This document shows positions 33,453 to 41,523 of a stretch of DNA of 46,939 bases, piece after piece. Position 1 is the first letter of the stretch; each line of letters opens with the position of its first letter. Where the stretch lies: the NCBI GenBank assembly GCA_020853775.1, contig JADYYH010000037.1, positions 1 to 46,939 on the forward strand, in the 5' to 3' direction. A program made the translations under genes and the position numbers. The notes under the pieces are model-generated. The model saw nothing but the letters and a program-made list of their open reading frames with translations. It searched no databases and had not been told where the DNA came from. This DNA is from Nitrospira sp. (lineage in GTDB: Bacteria > Nitrospirota > Nitrospiria > Nitrospirales > Nitrospiraceae).

Positions 33453-34913
33453 CTAGTGGGAACTCTGCCCGGTTCCTAAAGAGGCAGCATCAGGACCGAC
33501 GAAATGGTCCAGCGGCACACCCTGTTTGAATCTGCGACGGATGGCCTGTACCTGCGTAAAATCTTCAATGGGATTGCCGGCCAGCGCGAGAAAGCTGGCT
33601 TCGTATCCCTCCGCAAACCGTCCGATTTTTCGTTCCGGGAAAATGGCAGCCGGGGTAGCTTCGCACCACATCTTGAGCAACGTGAGGTTGTCGAAGAGGT
33701 GAAATGTGCGCAAATGCAGCACTTCGGCCAGCGAGGTGTCGGCATGGTCGCTGCCGATCACCACAGCCGCTCCCGCGCGATGAAGGAGACGGAGATTGTC
33801 TTTCAATACCTGTCCCTCCGACTCAGCTGGGGCCGGTTGGTGATGGTCGCTCGGTTCGGATGCAGGCCCCTCGTGCTGGCCATGCGGATGATGCCCTCCG
33901 ATCGACGGCATGGCGCTTCCGGCCACGCTCGTGGTCACGACACGCACCTTCCGTTCCGCCGCGAATCGCGCATCATCCTCCGTCAGCCTGGCACGTTCCG
34001 CATCGTCCACACCTTGAATCAACCAGCCCGGCACATGCGCCAGTTCATCGACGCCGGCTCGAACCGCCTGTCGAAAATCTGCCGCCGTTTCGACATGGGC
34101 CGTCACGCGAAGCCCGGCCGCATGCGCCCTCGCGACAATGCCGGGTACCAACGCAGGATGCAGTCCTTGCCTGTGATGACCGGGCCGTCCACCTGCCGAT
34201 CTGCCATCGTCTTCAGAATGCACCAGATACACTTTGAGAAAATCCGGGCGGCCGCTCATGACCAGCGGCCACTTGGCCTCGATCTCGGCCTCTGTCTCGA
34301 CCACGACGTATGCCCGATTCTCGAACCACCCCCGTTCGAGCGGCCCCACCGCCGGCTCATACCGTCCCACGCGCAACACATCTTCGTATAAGGCCACGGG
34401 ATGCCCGCCGCGCCCCGTGAGGCCGGCATGGGCAAAGGTCGCATCGATACTCGTCGGCACATTGAGGGACTGTCGAATCTGCAGGGCAAAGTCGCGCACG
34501 TCGTTGGGATTCTTCACATAGAACACGCCGTCCTGCAGGTAGCGCTGCACAACCGCCTGCATATTCCACCGCCCTTCGACATTGTGGTTGTGCGCCTCTC
34601 CGAACGGCGGGACGATGTAGAGGCCCGCAAGATCCACGGTCTGAATCGGCCCCGACGGCAGTTTCCTTGTCAGGCGTCCCTCGGTCGAATACCAGGTAGC
34701 GGGTTGAAATCCTTCCCCGTCGAACCACCGGCCGTTAACGAAGGCATAGTGCTCTGCCGCCGGCACGGTTGGAAAGCCCGCACCCCTTGCGCAGCCGGAC
34801 GCGTGCGCGATCAGCACCAACGCGAGCAGAGACCACATGAGGGTCGTGCCTCGCGTGCTACTAACCGCGAATCCCCTGACGGTCGTTCGCGGCGCCATTC
34901 CCCTGTTCGTCAC
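33453..34913 (-). CDS. Lipoprotein amidohydrolase with His-rich insertion
   Basis: This 486-residue protein belongs to the metal-dependent amidohydrolase superfamily (imidazolonepropionase-like group). The N-terminus ends LIAHASGC (Cys41), a lipobox, so it is likely anchored in the envelope. Active-site motifs: GEAHNHN (His108, His110), FLKVYL (Lys227, the bridging carbamylated Lys position), VTAHVET (His273), LAHVPG (His293) and VIGSDHADTS (Asp389). A His-rich segment (about 339-358, GGHHPHGQH and SDHHQ) is inserted before the last active-site strand. The GTG at 34913 overlaps the stop of the small HTH gene (GTGA), implying coupling; ATG 34898 is an alternative. Substrate unknown; it may process an imported metallophore or peptide. 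Confidence 0.82.
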   Translation of the reverse strand: MTNRGMAPRTTVRGFAVSSTRGTTLMWSLLALVLIAHASGCARGAGFPTVPAAEHYAFVNGRWFDGEGFQPATWYSTEGRLTRKLPSGPIQTVDLAGLYIVPPFGEAHNHNVEGRWNMQAVVQRYLQDGVFYVKNPNDVRDFALQIRQSLNVPTSIDATFAHAGLTGRGGHPVALYEDVLRVGRYEPAVGPLERGWFENRAYVVVETEAEIEAKWPLVMSGRPDFLKVYLVHSEDDGRSAGGRPGHHRQGLHPALVPGIVARAHAAGLRVTAHVETAADFRQAVRAGVDELAHVPGWLIQGVDDAERARLTEDDARFAAERKVRVVTTSVAGSAMPSIGGHHPHGQHEGPASEPSDHHQPAPAESEGQVLKDNLRLLHRAGAAVVIGSDHADTSLAEVLHLRTFHLFDNLTLLKMWCEATPAAIFPERKIGRFAEGYEASFLALAGNPIEDFTQVQAIRRRFKQGVPLDHFVGPDAASLGTGQSSH

Positions 34914-35104
34914 AGACTGAGGTTCAGTTCATGCGTCTTGTTGCGTTGGACCAGCCGGTCCAGCGACGCGCGAAAGACCCGGAGGCTGCCGCGGCCGATC
35001 TTGGTGCCTTCCAATCGACCGTCTTCTACCCAGCGATAAATCGTCCACCGGCTTACCGCCAACACATCCGCCGCTTCTCCGACACGCAAGAGTTGCTTGT
35101 TCAT
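34910..35104 (-). CDS. Small excisionase-type helix-turn-helix protein
   Basis: This 64-residue protein of the HTH_17/excisionase (MerR-like winged helix) type reads LLRVGEAADVLAVSRWTIYR and then WVEDGRLEGTKIGRGSLRVF. It is nearly all DNA-binding domain, and no ligand domain is visible. ATG 35104 has AAAGGAG six bases upstream. It lies between receptor R8 (64-bp gap) and the amidohydrolase (4-bp overlap). It may be a local regulator of the R8-amidohydrolase-R7 genes. A recombination directionality factor is the alternative, but no integrase or attachment site was seen. Confidence 0.82.
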   Translation of the reverse strand: MNKQLLRVGEAADVLAVSRWTIYRWVEDGRLEGTKIGRGSLRVFRASLDRLVQRNKTHELNLSL

Positions 35105-35168
35105 CGCAATCTCCTTTGAAGTAGGTGCGCGAGCGGCAACATTCCACGCTGCCGCTCACGCCACATGG

Positions 35169-37514
35169 TTAGAACAAACCGAACGTCACCCCGCCGTAAA
35201 TCGCCCGGCCATACCCGGCAAAAAACGCCTGTTGCAGCGCGGCAGCCCCGGCGGTTTCTCCGCCGATCACCTGCCCGGAGGTGGCGTATTTCTTGTCGGC
35301 GATGTTGTCCACTTCCACATAGAACTTGGCGAACCGGAACCAGCTGTTCTTGAGATCGACATTCTTGTGCACATTGATGTTTGCGATCATGTACGACGGA
35401 ATACCGAACGTGTTGCTGTTGTTCAGGAAGTAGCTGTTGTAGTAACTCCCCTCGACCCAGGCGCCCCAGCCGGTCGCCGCATGGTCATAGGCCACCTTGG
35501 TGTTGAACACGTCGGTCGGCACATTGGGCACTTTGTTGCCGTCCCGCACGAGGAGCCCGGCAGCGGTGTTCAGGCGGTCGGCGAAGTTGACATACTTCGC
35601 TTCGATATGGGTATAGGCACCGGACAATCGCAGCCCTTCCATCGGACGCCAATCGTAGAAGGCCTCGATTCCCTTGTACTGCGAGGAGTCGGCGTTCACC
35701 GAGGCTGTGTTCGTCCCGGACACCGCCTGCGTGATGATTTCATCCTTGAAGAAGGTCCAGAACCCCACGAGTTGCACGGTCAAGGTCTTGGTGAGTTTGG
35801 ACTCGGTACCGAGTTCAAAATTCAGGTTCTTCTGCGGCTTCAAATCGAAGTTGGTACCGGGCTGCCCCGTCACCGGATCTCGCAACAGATTGCCGAATCC
35901 GGGAATACCGTATCCCGTCGAGGCCCGCACCCAATGGCGCTGCTCGTCCGTCGGCTTCCACGTGACAGACATTTCCGGCGCCCAATTGGTGTACGTCCGT
36001 TCGGCGCCCGCCCGGCTGCTCACCGCACCGCCTGTGTAGCCGATCGATTGCACGCTCAACTGCGATTGCTCGAATCCCAACCCGGCTGCGAAGGTGACCT
36101 TCGGGATGAACTCCAGTTCCTCCCGGATGCGACCGCCCACGTTGCGGATCGTACCGCGCGAATTTTGGAGGAGCGCCCCGCGGGTGCCGAAGCCGTCCGC
36201 GAGATTCTGAAAGGTCTGAGATTCCTGCTCCATATTGTTCAGAAAGAACCCGACATAACTCCGCAACGGCATGTCGAAGAGCCGCCCGTCGTGCCGCAAA
36301 TCGGCATAATGTTTGTAGTTCGGATTCACGTTGTCGCTGATTTGCGAGAAGGTCTGGTTGATATCCTTCACATCGTAATCGGCCTCGATCGTCAACACGG
36401 TGTTGGCGTTGATCTGTCGCTCGTAGATCCCGCCGATGATCGTCCGGCGGTCCAATCGCCGCTGCGCCAACCGCTCGGCATCGCTACAGGTGTTGGCGTT
36501 ACACACGACGTTCGTTCCGCCCGCCTGCCGGCGATCGGCGTTGAACTGCCCCTGGGTCAATCGCGTCGGCACCCGGGCATCGAGCCAGTTCGTAATGGCC
36601 TTGAAGTAGAAATTCTGCTTGTCGTCGATCTTGAAGCGAAAATTCAGGTTCATGGTCTGCGTGGTGTAATTGCTGTTTCTGATGAACCCGTCTTCCGCCA
36701 CGTTGCTGACAAACAACGACACATCGAGATTTTCGAACTGCTGGCCGACTGCAAGACCTTCCTTGTGGTACCCGAACGACCCGCCGCTTAAAAACGTTTC
36801 CACGCCGTTGATATCACTCCCGCGTTTCGTTCGGAAATGCACCATGCCGCCCAAGGCGTAGTTGTCATAGAGCGACGAAGACGCGCCTCTCACCACCTCC
36901 ACGCTGCGCATGAACCAGGGATCGTGAATGTCCAACCGCGACAACCCGTCCGACTGCGTTTGAATGAAGCCGTCTTCGTACATCTTGATGTCGCGCACGG
37001 CGAAGGTGGTTTTGGCACCCTGGCCGCGGATCATCATGCTGAAGTCGCGCGGGCCGTTGGCCTGCCGCAGCACCACACCGGGGAGGGACTCCATCGATTC
37101 TTTCATCGTCCTGGTGGGCTGCGACTCCGTCTCCGATTGTTCCGTCGAGGACAACGACAATCCCTCCGGTCGTCGCTGCACGCGATTGCTGACGATACTC
37201 ACATCGGACAGCTCATATTGCGGAATCGGCTCCGCGGCGACCGCCGATGACGATTCGTCCACCGCCGCCGGTTGAACCGGTTTCACCGGCGTGACCACCG
37301 CGCCGGCCGCCGGTTGCTGCTGCAACTCCTCCAGCTCGCGAAGAATGTTTTGCAATTGATCCCGGAGGTCGCGCTCCCGAGCGCTTTTCTCCACGACGGT
37401 TTCGGCCCCCGTCCCCTCCTGCGCAAACGAGCTGGGGAGGGATATCGGCATAGCTGACAACAAGGCACCACATAGAACGGCATGAAGTTTGAACGCATCA
37501 CGGCGGGCCCACAT
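35169..37514 (-). CDS. TonB-dependent receptor R8 with N-terminal coiled coil
   Basis: This is an outer-membrane receptor of 781 residues, closely related to R3 (and R5). The signal peptide ends near residue 31 (SSFA/QEG), with a coiled coil at about 44-68 (RERDLRDQLQNILRELEEL). The TonB-box-like region is QYELSDVSIVSNRVQRRPEG. The plug has QPTRTMKESMESLPGVVL, MMIRGQGAKTTFAVRD, MYEDGFIQTQSDGLSR and SSSLYDNYALGGMVHFRTKRG. The barrel ends GGVTFGLF. A Cys pair occurs in a loop (VVCNANTCSD). ATG 37514 is six bases after GGGAGG and is preferred to ATG 37520 and the longer frame. It follows TlpA and small protein F; the 116-bp leader carries a perfect palindrome. Confidence 0.92.
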   Translation of the reverse strand: MWARRDAFKLHAVLCGALLSAMPISLPSSFAQEGTGAETVVEKSARERDLRDQLQNILRELEELQQQPAAGAVVTPVKPVQPAAVDESSSAVAAEPIPQYELSDVSIVSNRVQRRPEGLSLSSTEQSETESQPTRTMKESMESLPGVVLRQANGPRDFSMMIRGQGAKTTFAVRDIKMYEDGFIQTQSDGLSRLDIHDPWFMRSVEVVRGASSSLYDNYALGGMVHFRTKRGSDINGVETFLSGGSFGYHKEGLAVGQQFENLDVSLFVSNVAEDGFIRNSNYTTQTMNLNFRFKIDDKQNFYFKAITNWLDARVPTRLTQGQFNADRRQAGGTNVVCNANTCSDAERLAQRRLDRRTIIGGIYERQINANTVLTIEADYDVKDINQTFSQISDNVNPNYKHYADLRHDGRLFDMPLRSYVGFFLNNMEQESQTFQNLADGFGTRGALLQNSRGTIRNVGGRIREELEFIPKVTFAAGLGFEQSQLSVQSIGYTGGAVSSRAGAERTYTNWAPEMSVTWKPTDEQRHWVRASTGYGIPGFGNLLRDPVTGQPGTNFDLKPQKNLNFELGTESKLTKTLTVQLVGFWTFFKDEIITQAVSGTNTASVNADSSQYKGIEAFYDWRPMEGLRLSGAYTHIEAKYVNFADRLNTAAGLLVRDGNKVPNVPTDVFNTKVAYDHAATGWGAWVEGSYYNSYFLNNSNTFGIPSYMIANINVHKNVDLKNSWFRFAKFYVEVDNIADKKYATSGQVIGGETAGAAALQQAFFAGYGRAIYGGVTFGLF

Positions 37515-37594
37515 ACACATCCTCCCGGCACAACTGTGCACACGACAGAAGAGACCATCCCCTCGCGCCCCTGTCTGAACGGACGAGAAGAGAA

Positions 37595-37609
37595 GCTAGA
37601 TGATCTAGC
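37595..37609 (-). promoter_or_regulatory. Perfect 15-bp palindrome upstream of R8
   Basis: GCTAGAT-g-ATCTAGC is a perfect 7-bp inverted repeat in an AT-rich patch between small protein F and R8. It has no T-run, so it fits an operator or mRNA hairpin better than a terminator. Confidence 0.4.
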
Positions 37610-37630
37610 GATATGAAAAAGAATTAGAAA

Positions 37631-37951
37631 TTACGACTGAAGAGGCGGCGCGCGCGAGGCAGTGTGGAAGCCGCCGCCGCCCGCGATGATGGAATGGCTG
37701 TTCTCGACGAACAGCGTCGCCACGAAAAATGGCTGGAGCAAGAAGGCTACGGGGCCGGCGTCCGAGGTCGGATTCGCCTGACAGGCCCAGGCACAGAAGC
37801 TGGAATGAGAGACCGTTTCGCCATGGTGATGGGCGGCCGGTTTCGGATCGGCATGATCGAACACGCAGGCGACGGAGAAGACGGCAAGAACTAAGTAAAG
37901 CCCCGCCAGTACGACAGCCAGTCCGACAGGGAGTTTCGTCACACGCATCAT
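37631..37951 (-). CDS. Small Cys/His-rich membrane protein F (RAPP family)
   Basis: Function unknown. The 106-residue product has a hydrophobic N-terminal helix (about residues 8-28), then HADPKPAAHHHGETVSHS (His cluster 33-49), CAWAC (53-57), a second hydrophobic segment (about 66-82) and the tail ASRAPPLQS. ATG 37951 overlaps the TlpA stop (ATGA), so the two are translationally coupled. It precedes R8. The His cluster, C-A-W-x-C and RAPP ending are shared with G at 42223. The sequence recalls short DUF2946-type proteins reported near copper/TonB genes; that assignment is not certain. Confidence 0.76.
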   Translation of the reverse strand: MMRVTKLPVGLAVVLAGLYLVLAVFSVACVFDHADPKPAAHHHGETVSHSSFCAWACQANPTSDAGPVAFLLQPFFVATLFVENSHSIIAGGGGFHTASRAPPLQS

Positions 37952-38478
37952 GGCATCAGACGCTGCAACGCCTGCACGGCATGGAGCGCATCCCAGTCGC
38001 GGGGCCCGACGGCGCGACCGATCAACATACCCTGTTGGTCGATAAACACGGTCGTCGGCAAGGCCCGCACGAGGTAGGCTTGAGAGACGGCTTGGTCTTC
38101 ATCGAACAAGACGGGTAGCTGCACATGGAGGTTGGTGAGAAACTGTCTGATGCCCTCGCGTTGCAGATCGGTCGTGATCGTGAGCAGCACAAACCGTTCG
38201 GGATCCAGCTGCTGCCGCAATCGCTCGAAGGCCGGCATTTCTTCTTTGCAGGGGCCGCACCAGGTGGCCCAGAAGTTCAGCACGACGACTTTTCCCTTCA
38301 ACTGCGCCAGGCCGACCGAGCCTCCCCCCAGGGACGTGAGCTCAAACGCCGCCGCCGTGGTCCCCGGCGCGACCCGTCCCACCTTCAGCGCCGCCAGCCG
38401 GTCGTCAGCTGACGCTGGACCGAACCAGAGTCCGAGGGCGACACAGAGGGCGAAGGTTTGCACACATCGCGATCGCAT
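37948..38478 (-). CDS. TlpA-like exported thioredoxin
   Basis: This 176-residue protein is a periplasmic thiol-disulphide oxidoreductase of the TlpA/ResA type. It has a signal peptide (about residues 1-24, GPASA), FELTSLGGGSVGLAQLKGKV, the active site NFWATWCGPCKEEMP (Cys72 and Cys75 by count, approximate), the cis-Pro region RALPTTVFID and a C-terminal helix. ATG 38478 begins 17 bases after the BNR2 stop, and the stop overlaps small protein F. It could keep Cys residues of its neighbours (CxCC in BNR2, CxxxC in F) reduced, which is inference from the gene order. Confidence 0.92.
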   Translation of the reverse strand: MRSRCVQTFALCVALGLWFGPASADDRLAALKVGRVAPGTTAAAFELTSLGGGSVGLAQLKGKVVVLNFWATWCGPCKEEMPAFERLRQQLDPERFVLLTITTDLQREGIRQFLTNLHVQLPVLFDEDQAVSQAYLVRALPTTVFIDQQGMLIGRAVGPRDWDALHAVQALQRLMP

Positions 38479-38495
38479 CAGACGCGCATTCCCAT

Positions 38496-39803
38496 CTACT
38501 GGCCAGCAGCCGCCGCCGTGACGGACGGCATCCGCAAGGTCTGCGTGACAATTTTATGGCCGGGCATCCCATGTTCCATCCAGGCCATGGCAAAGACGCC
38601 ATGCCGATTCACGGCCACCACCGGCGTCTGACTTTTTCGCTCATTCAATTTCTGCGGCGCCGAGAAGGTCGTTCCACGATCGGTGGACGCGCTCATCACC
38701 ACATCGCGTTTGACCGGTCCCTGCTCTTCCCAGATCACGACCAGCCGCCCTTCAGGATCGACCGCGATCTGCGGATGGTCGGGAAAGGTGTTCTTGGAGA
38801 CATTCAACTGCTGCTTCGGTGAAAACGTCCGGCCCCGGTCATCGGAAAAGGCCAGATAGACCGCGGGGATTTCATCGGTCCCTTCCGTATACCAAACCAC
38901 ATATAAACGTCCCTGCCGGTCCACGCCCATCGAGGCCGGCCGGTGCGGACAGGCCGGAAACACCCATTTGTCATGGCCGACAATCACCGGGCCTTCAAAC
39001 GTCTCGCCGTGATCGAGGGATCGCGCCACCACGGTCTCCCGCACGTTGCCTTCGAAGATTTTTCGCCAAGCCACGTAGACCATGCCATCGGGACCACTGG
39101 TCACCGCCGTACGACAACAGACGCAGGTGCCTTCGTCCACTTTGCGATTACTCGTCACCGTCTGCCCCTGATCCAACGATCGCGCGACATAGGTCCCGGG
39201 ATCTTTCTTCCCTTCGCGCCCGTCGATCCACGACAGATGCAGCCGGCCCTCCGCATCGCGATGGAGCGCATCGAAGGTATGTTGGATGACGCCGGGATCG
39301 TCATTGACCACGATCGACGGCTGGAAGGTTCGTCCGCCATCGGACGAGCGGCTCAAGCGGAGTTCCGTCGCAAACGGCTGCTGCGGGGTAGCTTTCGGAT
39401 GGGCCAATCCCCAGGTGACAACCACCTCGTCTCCCTGCGCGACCAGAGCCGGCGCTTCCTGGCGCCAATAAGGCACATCGTCCGGACGGTTGATGCGCAC
39501 GGGCGCTCCCATAGGCCCGTCCGGCGCCGTACTCTTGGCGTAGAGAACCGACCGCACCTCCTTATCCTCTTCCATCCAGGCCAGCGAGAGTGCCCCGGCA
39601 TCGTCGATTTGCACCGAGGGCCCCACCACGCTCTTCACCTTATGCTCGGTCACAACCTTTGGGCCGAGCTCGAAGGGTCCCGCTTGGGCAGCCTGCGCGG
39701 CAGCCACAGGGAAAACCAGAGCAAAGCCGAGGGCCAACAGTCCGCCGAGGTTGTGGTCAGATCGTCTCATCAAGGCCGGCCCTCTGTTCGCGATGACATT
39801 CAT
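38496..39803 (-). CDS. Exported sialidase-fold (BNR-repeat) protein 2 with CVCC and CPH motifs
   Basis: This 435-residue secreted beta-propeller is a paralogue of the protein at 27575. The signal peptide ends near residue 36-40 (VAAAQA). Asp-box-like motifs are SSDGGRTF, SLDHGETF, SDDRGRTF and STDRGTTF. The motif C227-V-C229-C230 in DEGTCVCCRTAV and C285-P-H287 occupy the same places as CPCC and CPH in the paralogue, so they are conserved and likely functional. ATG 39803 overlaps the stop of the truncated receptor frame (ATGA); an ATG at codon 12 is an alternative start. It is followed by TlpA after 17 bases. Function unknown; metal binding or delivery is proposed. Confidence 0.86.
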   Translation of the reverse strand: MNVIANRGPALMRRSDHNLGGLLALGFALVFPVAAAQAAQAGPFELGPKVVTEHKVKSVVGPSVQIDDAGALSLAWMEEDKEVRSVLYAKSTAPDGPMGAPVRINRPDDVPYWRQEAPALVAQGDEVVVTWGLAHPKATPQQPFATELRLSRSSDGGRTFQPSIVVNDDPGVIQHTFDALHRDAEGRLHLSWIDGREGKKDPGTYVARSLDQGQTVTSNRKVDEGTCVCCRTAVTSGPDGMVYVAWRKIFEGNVRETVVARSLDHGETFEGPVIVGHDKWVFPACPHRPASMGVDRQGRLYVVWYTEGTDEIPAVYLAFSDDRGRTFSPKQQLNVSKNTFPDHPQIAVDPEGRLVVIWEEQGPVKRDVVMSASTDRGTTFSAPQKLNERKSQTPVVAVNRHGVFAMAWMEHGMPGHKIVTQTLRMPSVTAAAAGQ

Positions 39804-40133
39804 GTTCCCAACCCCCTGATGGAGAGATCGACAGCTCGCCCCCCGGCTCCCGGAAAGACCACCACCCCTGGCACCGACTCCATGGACTCCTTCAGGGTTC
39901 GGGTGGGCTGTTCGCTCAATTCTGACCTGGGCACAGACGATCGGCTGACGCCTTCCGGCTGCTGTTTCAATTGAGGTAACTCCCGCTCAATACGATCGCG
40001 CTGCCGCTGAAGCTCCTCGATCCGGTAGAGTGCCAGGAGAATCGGAGCCGCTCCCATGCCCCTCTCCGGCCCAGACGTAGCCCATCACAATCCACCAGGC
40101 CGCGAGAATCCCCCACGCAGGTAATAACGCGTA
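39800..40133 (-). pseudogene. 5' fragment of an R3/R5/R8-type TonB receptor, frameshifted and truncated
   Basis: One frame (about 40133 to 40060) encodes a signal-peptide-like ALLPAWGILAAWWIVMGYVW. A second frame (40057-39800) encodes a coiled coil (ELQRQRDRIERELPQL), then SEQPTRTLKESMESVPGVVV and LSIRGLGT before a stop. These are the ordered N-terminal parts of the R3/R5/R8 receptors, split by a frameshift near 40060 and cut off at the plug SIRG motif. No start codon is evident for the signal segment. The stop overlaps the BNR2 start, so the fragment's translation could still feed BNR2. It is clearly a decayed receptor gene. Confidence 0.82.
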
Positions 40134-40318
40134 CCGGTCGCTGAGCTTGTCGTAATCTATCCATGTCCAGCTGCGTACTCTTTCATCACGGTCCGGAAGA
40201 TGGTCAACATGGTCATCCAGCGAGGCCGCAGCAAGCGAGACGGCGAGGCGTACTCTCGTACGTTGAGCCGTTGAGCGCCACGAGAACAACGCTGAGCCCC
40301 TGTTCACCACCCTGCTGG

Positions 40319-41488
40319 CTACCGGTTCAAACTGTAACTGACCGGCAAATGCAAGACGACCATCGGAGCCGTCAGTTCATGTTTCATATGCAGGGGGCAG
40401 GCTCGCCGCACCGCTTCCATCGCAGCTTGGTCCAGCGACTCGTGGCCCGAACTCTTGACGACTTCAACACTCTTGAGCTGTCCATCGTTGCGAATCGACA
40501 CTTTCAGGACCACCTTGCCTTCCCATCCATTCAAACGCGCCGTGCTTGGATAGTGTCGCAATTCAATAATGCGACGATGCAGCGATTCCGCTAGCCACCC
40601 GTAATCAGCCTTCGCCGCCGGTCGCGCGACAGCCGCTTGAGCCACGACCTGATGTTCCCGCAAGGTAGCCGGATCCGCCTCCGACAGTGACGGCACCGGC
40701 GCAGGCGGCACCACCACCGCTTCCACCGGGGCCGGAGGTGCGGCCACCGGCTCACTGACAGCCGCGGCAACCGGTTCCATGGCCGGCGCGGGATCGACCG
40801 GGGCCGGCGCTGCTGCAACCGCTTCCACGGCTGGCGGGGTATGCACCACCGATGCACTGGCGGTCATCACTGGCTCGGGAACCGTTTCAACCACCGCCGG
40901 TGCGCTGACGGCCTGCTGTGCCTGATAGGTCTGGGCCGTCACCGGGGCCGCTTCCATGACCTGCTGCTCGACCACCGGCGCGGCTTCACGCTGCACTTCG
41001 GCCGGAGCCGCCGCTTGCAGCACCGGTTCCGTCTTTACGACCTCGTGTGGTTCGATGGCTTTCGCCTGCATCTGGACGACGTCCTGCTTCGGCTGGATCT
41101 GTTCTTGCGGACGCACCGTTTCGACGACCGGCTGCACGTCACGTTGGACCGCTTGCGGCAGGACTCTGGTTTCCACCTGGCGTTGCACCGGTTGAGGAGG
41201 CGGTTCCACAGCACGCACCGGCTGAGGCCGGGGTTTCACCGGAGTCGGCGCAGGCGGTTGGACCTGAGGAACCGGAGCAGGGGCCGCTTCTTGTTGACGT
41301 GTCACCTCGCGAGGCGCTTCCACAAGGGCCACGTCCCACTTGAACGGTTCCTGTTCCATCATGACGGTCATCTTCGGCAGGAGACCAAAGGCCACCAGCG
41401 CAAGGCAGGCGTGAAACACCAGCGATGCCCCCCAGCCTGTGACGGATTGGTTCGTGTGCCCTGAATGTCCGACTAAGACGTTATCCAT
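40319..41488 (-). CDS. tonB: TonB energy-transducing protein
   Basis: This 389-residue protein carries energy from ExbB/ExbD to outer-membrane receptors. It has a short cytoplasmic start, one membrane anchor (about residues 20-38, ASLVFHACLALVAFGLLPKM) and a very long periplasmic linker rich in Pro, Val, Ala and Gln (about 55-290; e.g. PPAPTPVKPRPQPVRAVEPP). A C-terminal TonB domain follows (YPSTARLNGWEGKVVLKVSI, SSGHESLDQAAMEAVRRACP, VVLHLPVSYSLN). ATG 41488 is eight bases after AAAGGGG. The linker is about twice the length of that in E. coli TonB. It is the only TonB in the window and presumably serves all eight receptors. Confidence 0.94.
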   Translation of the reverse strand: MDNVLVGHSGHTNQSVTGWGASLVFHACLALVAFGLLPKMTVMMEQEPFKWDVALVEAPREVTRQQEAAPAPVPQVQPPAPTPVKPRPQPVRAVEPPPQPVQRQVETRVLPQAVQRDVQPVVETVRPQEQIQPKQDVVQMQAKAIEPHEVVKTEPVLQAAAPAEVQREAAPVVEQQVMEAAPVTAQTYQAQQAVSAPAVVETVPEPVMTASASVVHTPPAVEAVAAAPAPVDPAPAMEPVAAAVSEPVAAPPAPVEAVVVPPAPVPSLSEADPATLREHQVVAQAAVARPAAKADYGWLAESLHRRIIELRHYPSTARLNGWEGKVVLKVSIRNDGQLKSVEVVKSSGHESLDQAAMEAVRRACPLHMKHELTAPMVVLHLPVSYSLNR

Positions 41489-41523
41489 GGGAACGGCCCC
41501 TTTCGATACGCTGCGTAATGCGC

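Noticed and set aside
34910-35104. Prophage or integrative element marked by the excisionase-like gene
   Set aside because: No integrase, att-like direct repeats or phage genes are nearby; it is tightly coupled to the amidohydrolase, which favours a regulator.
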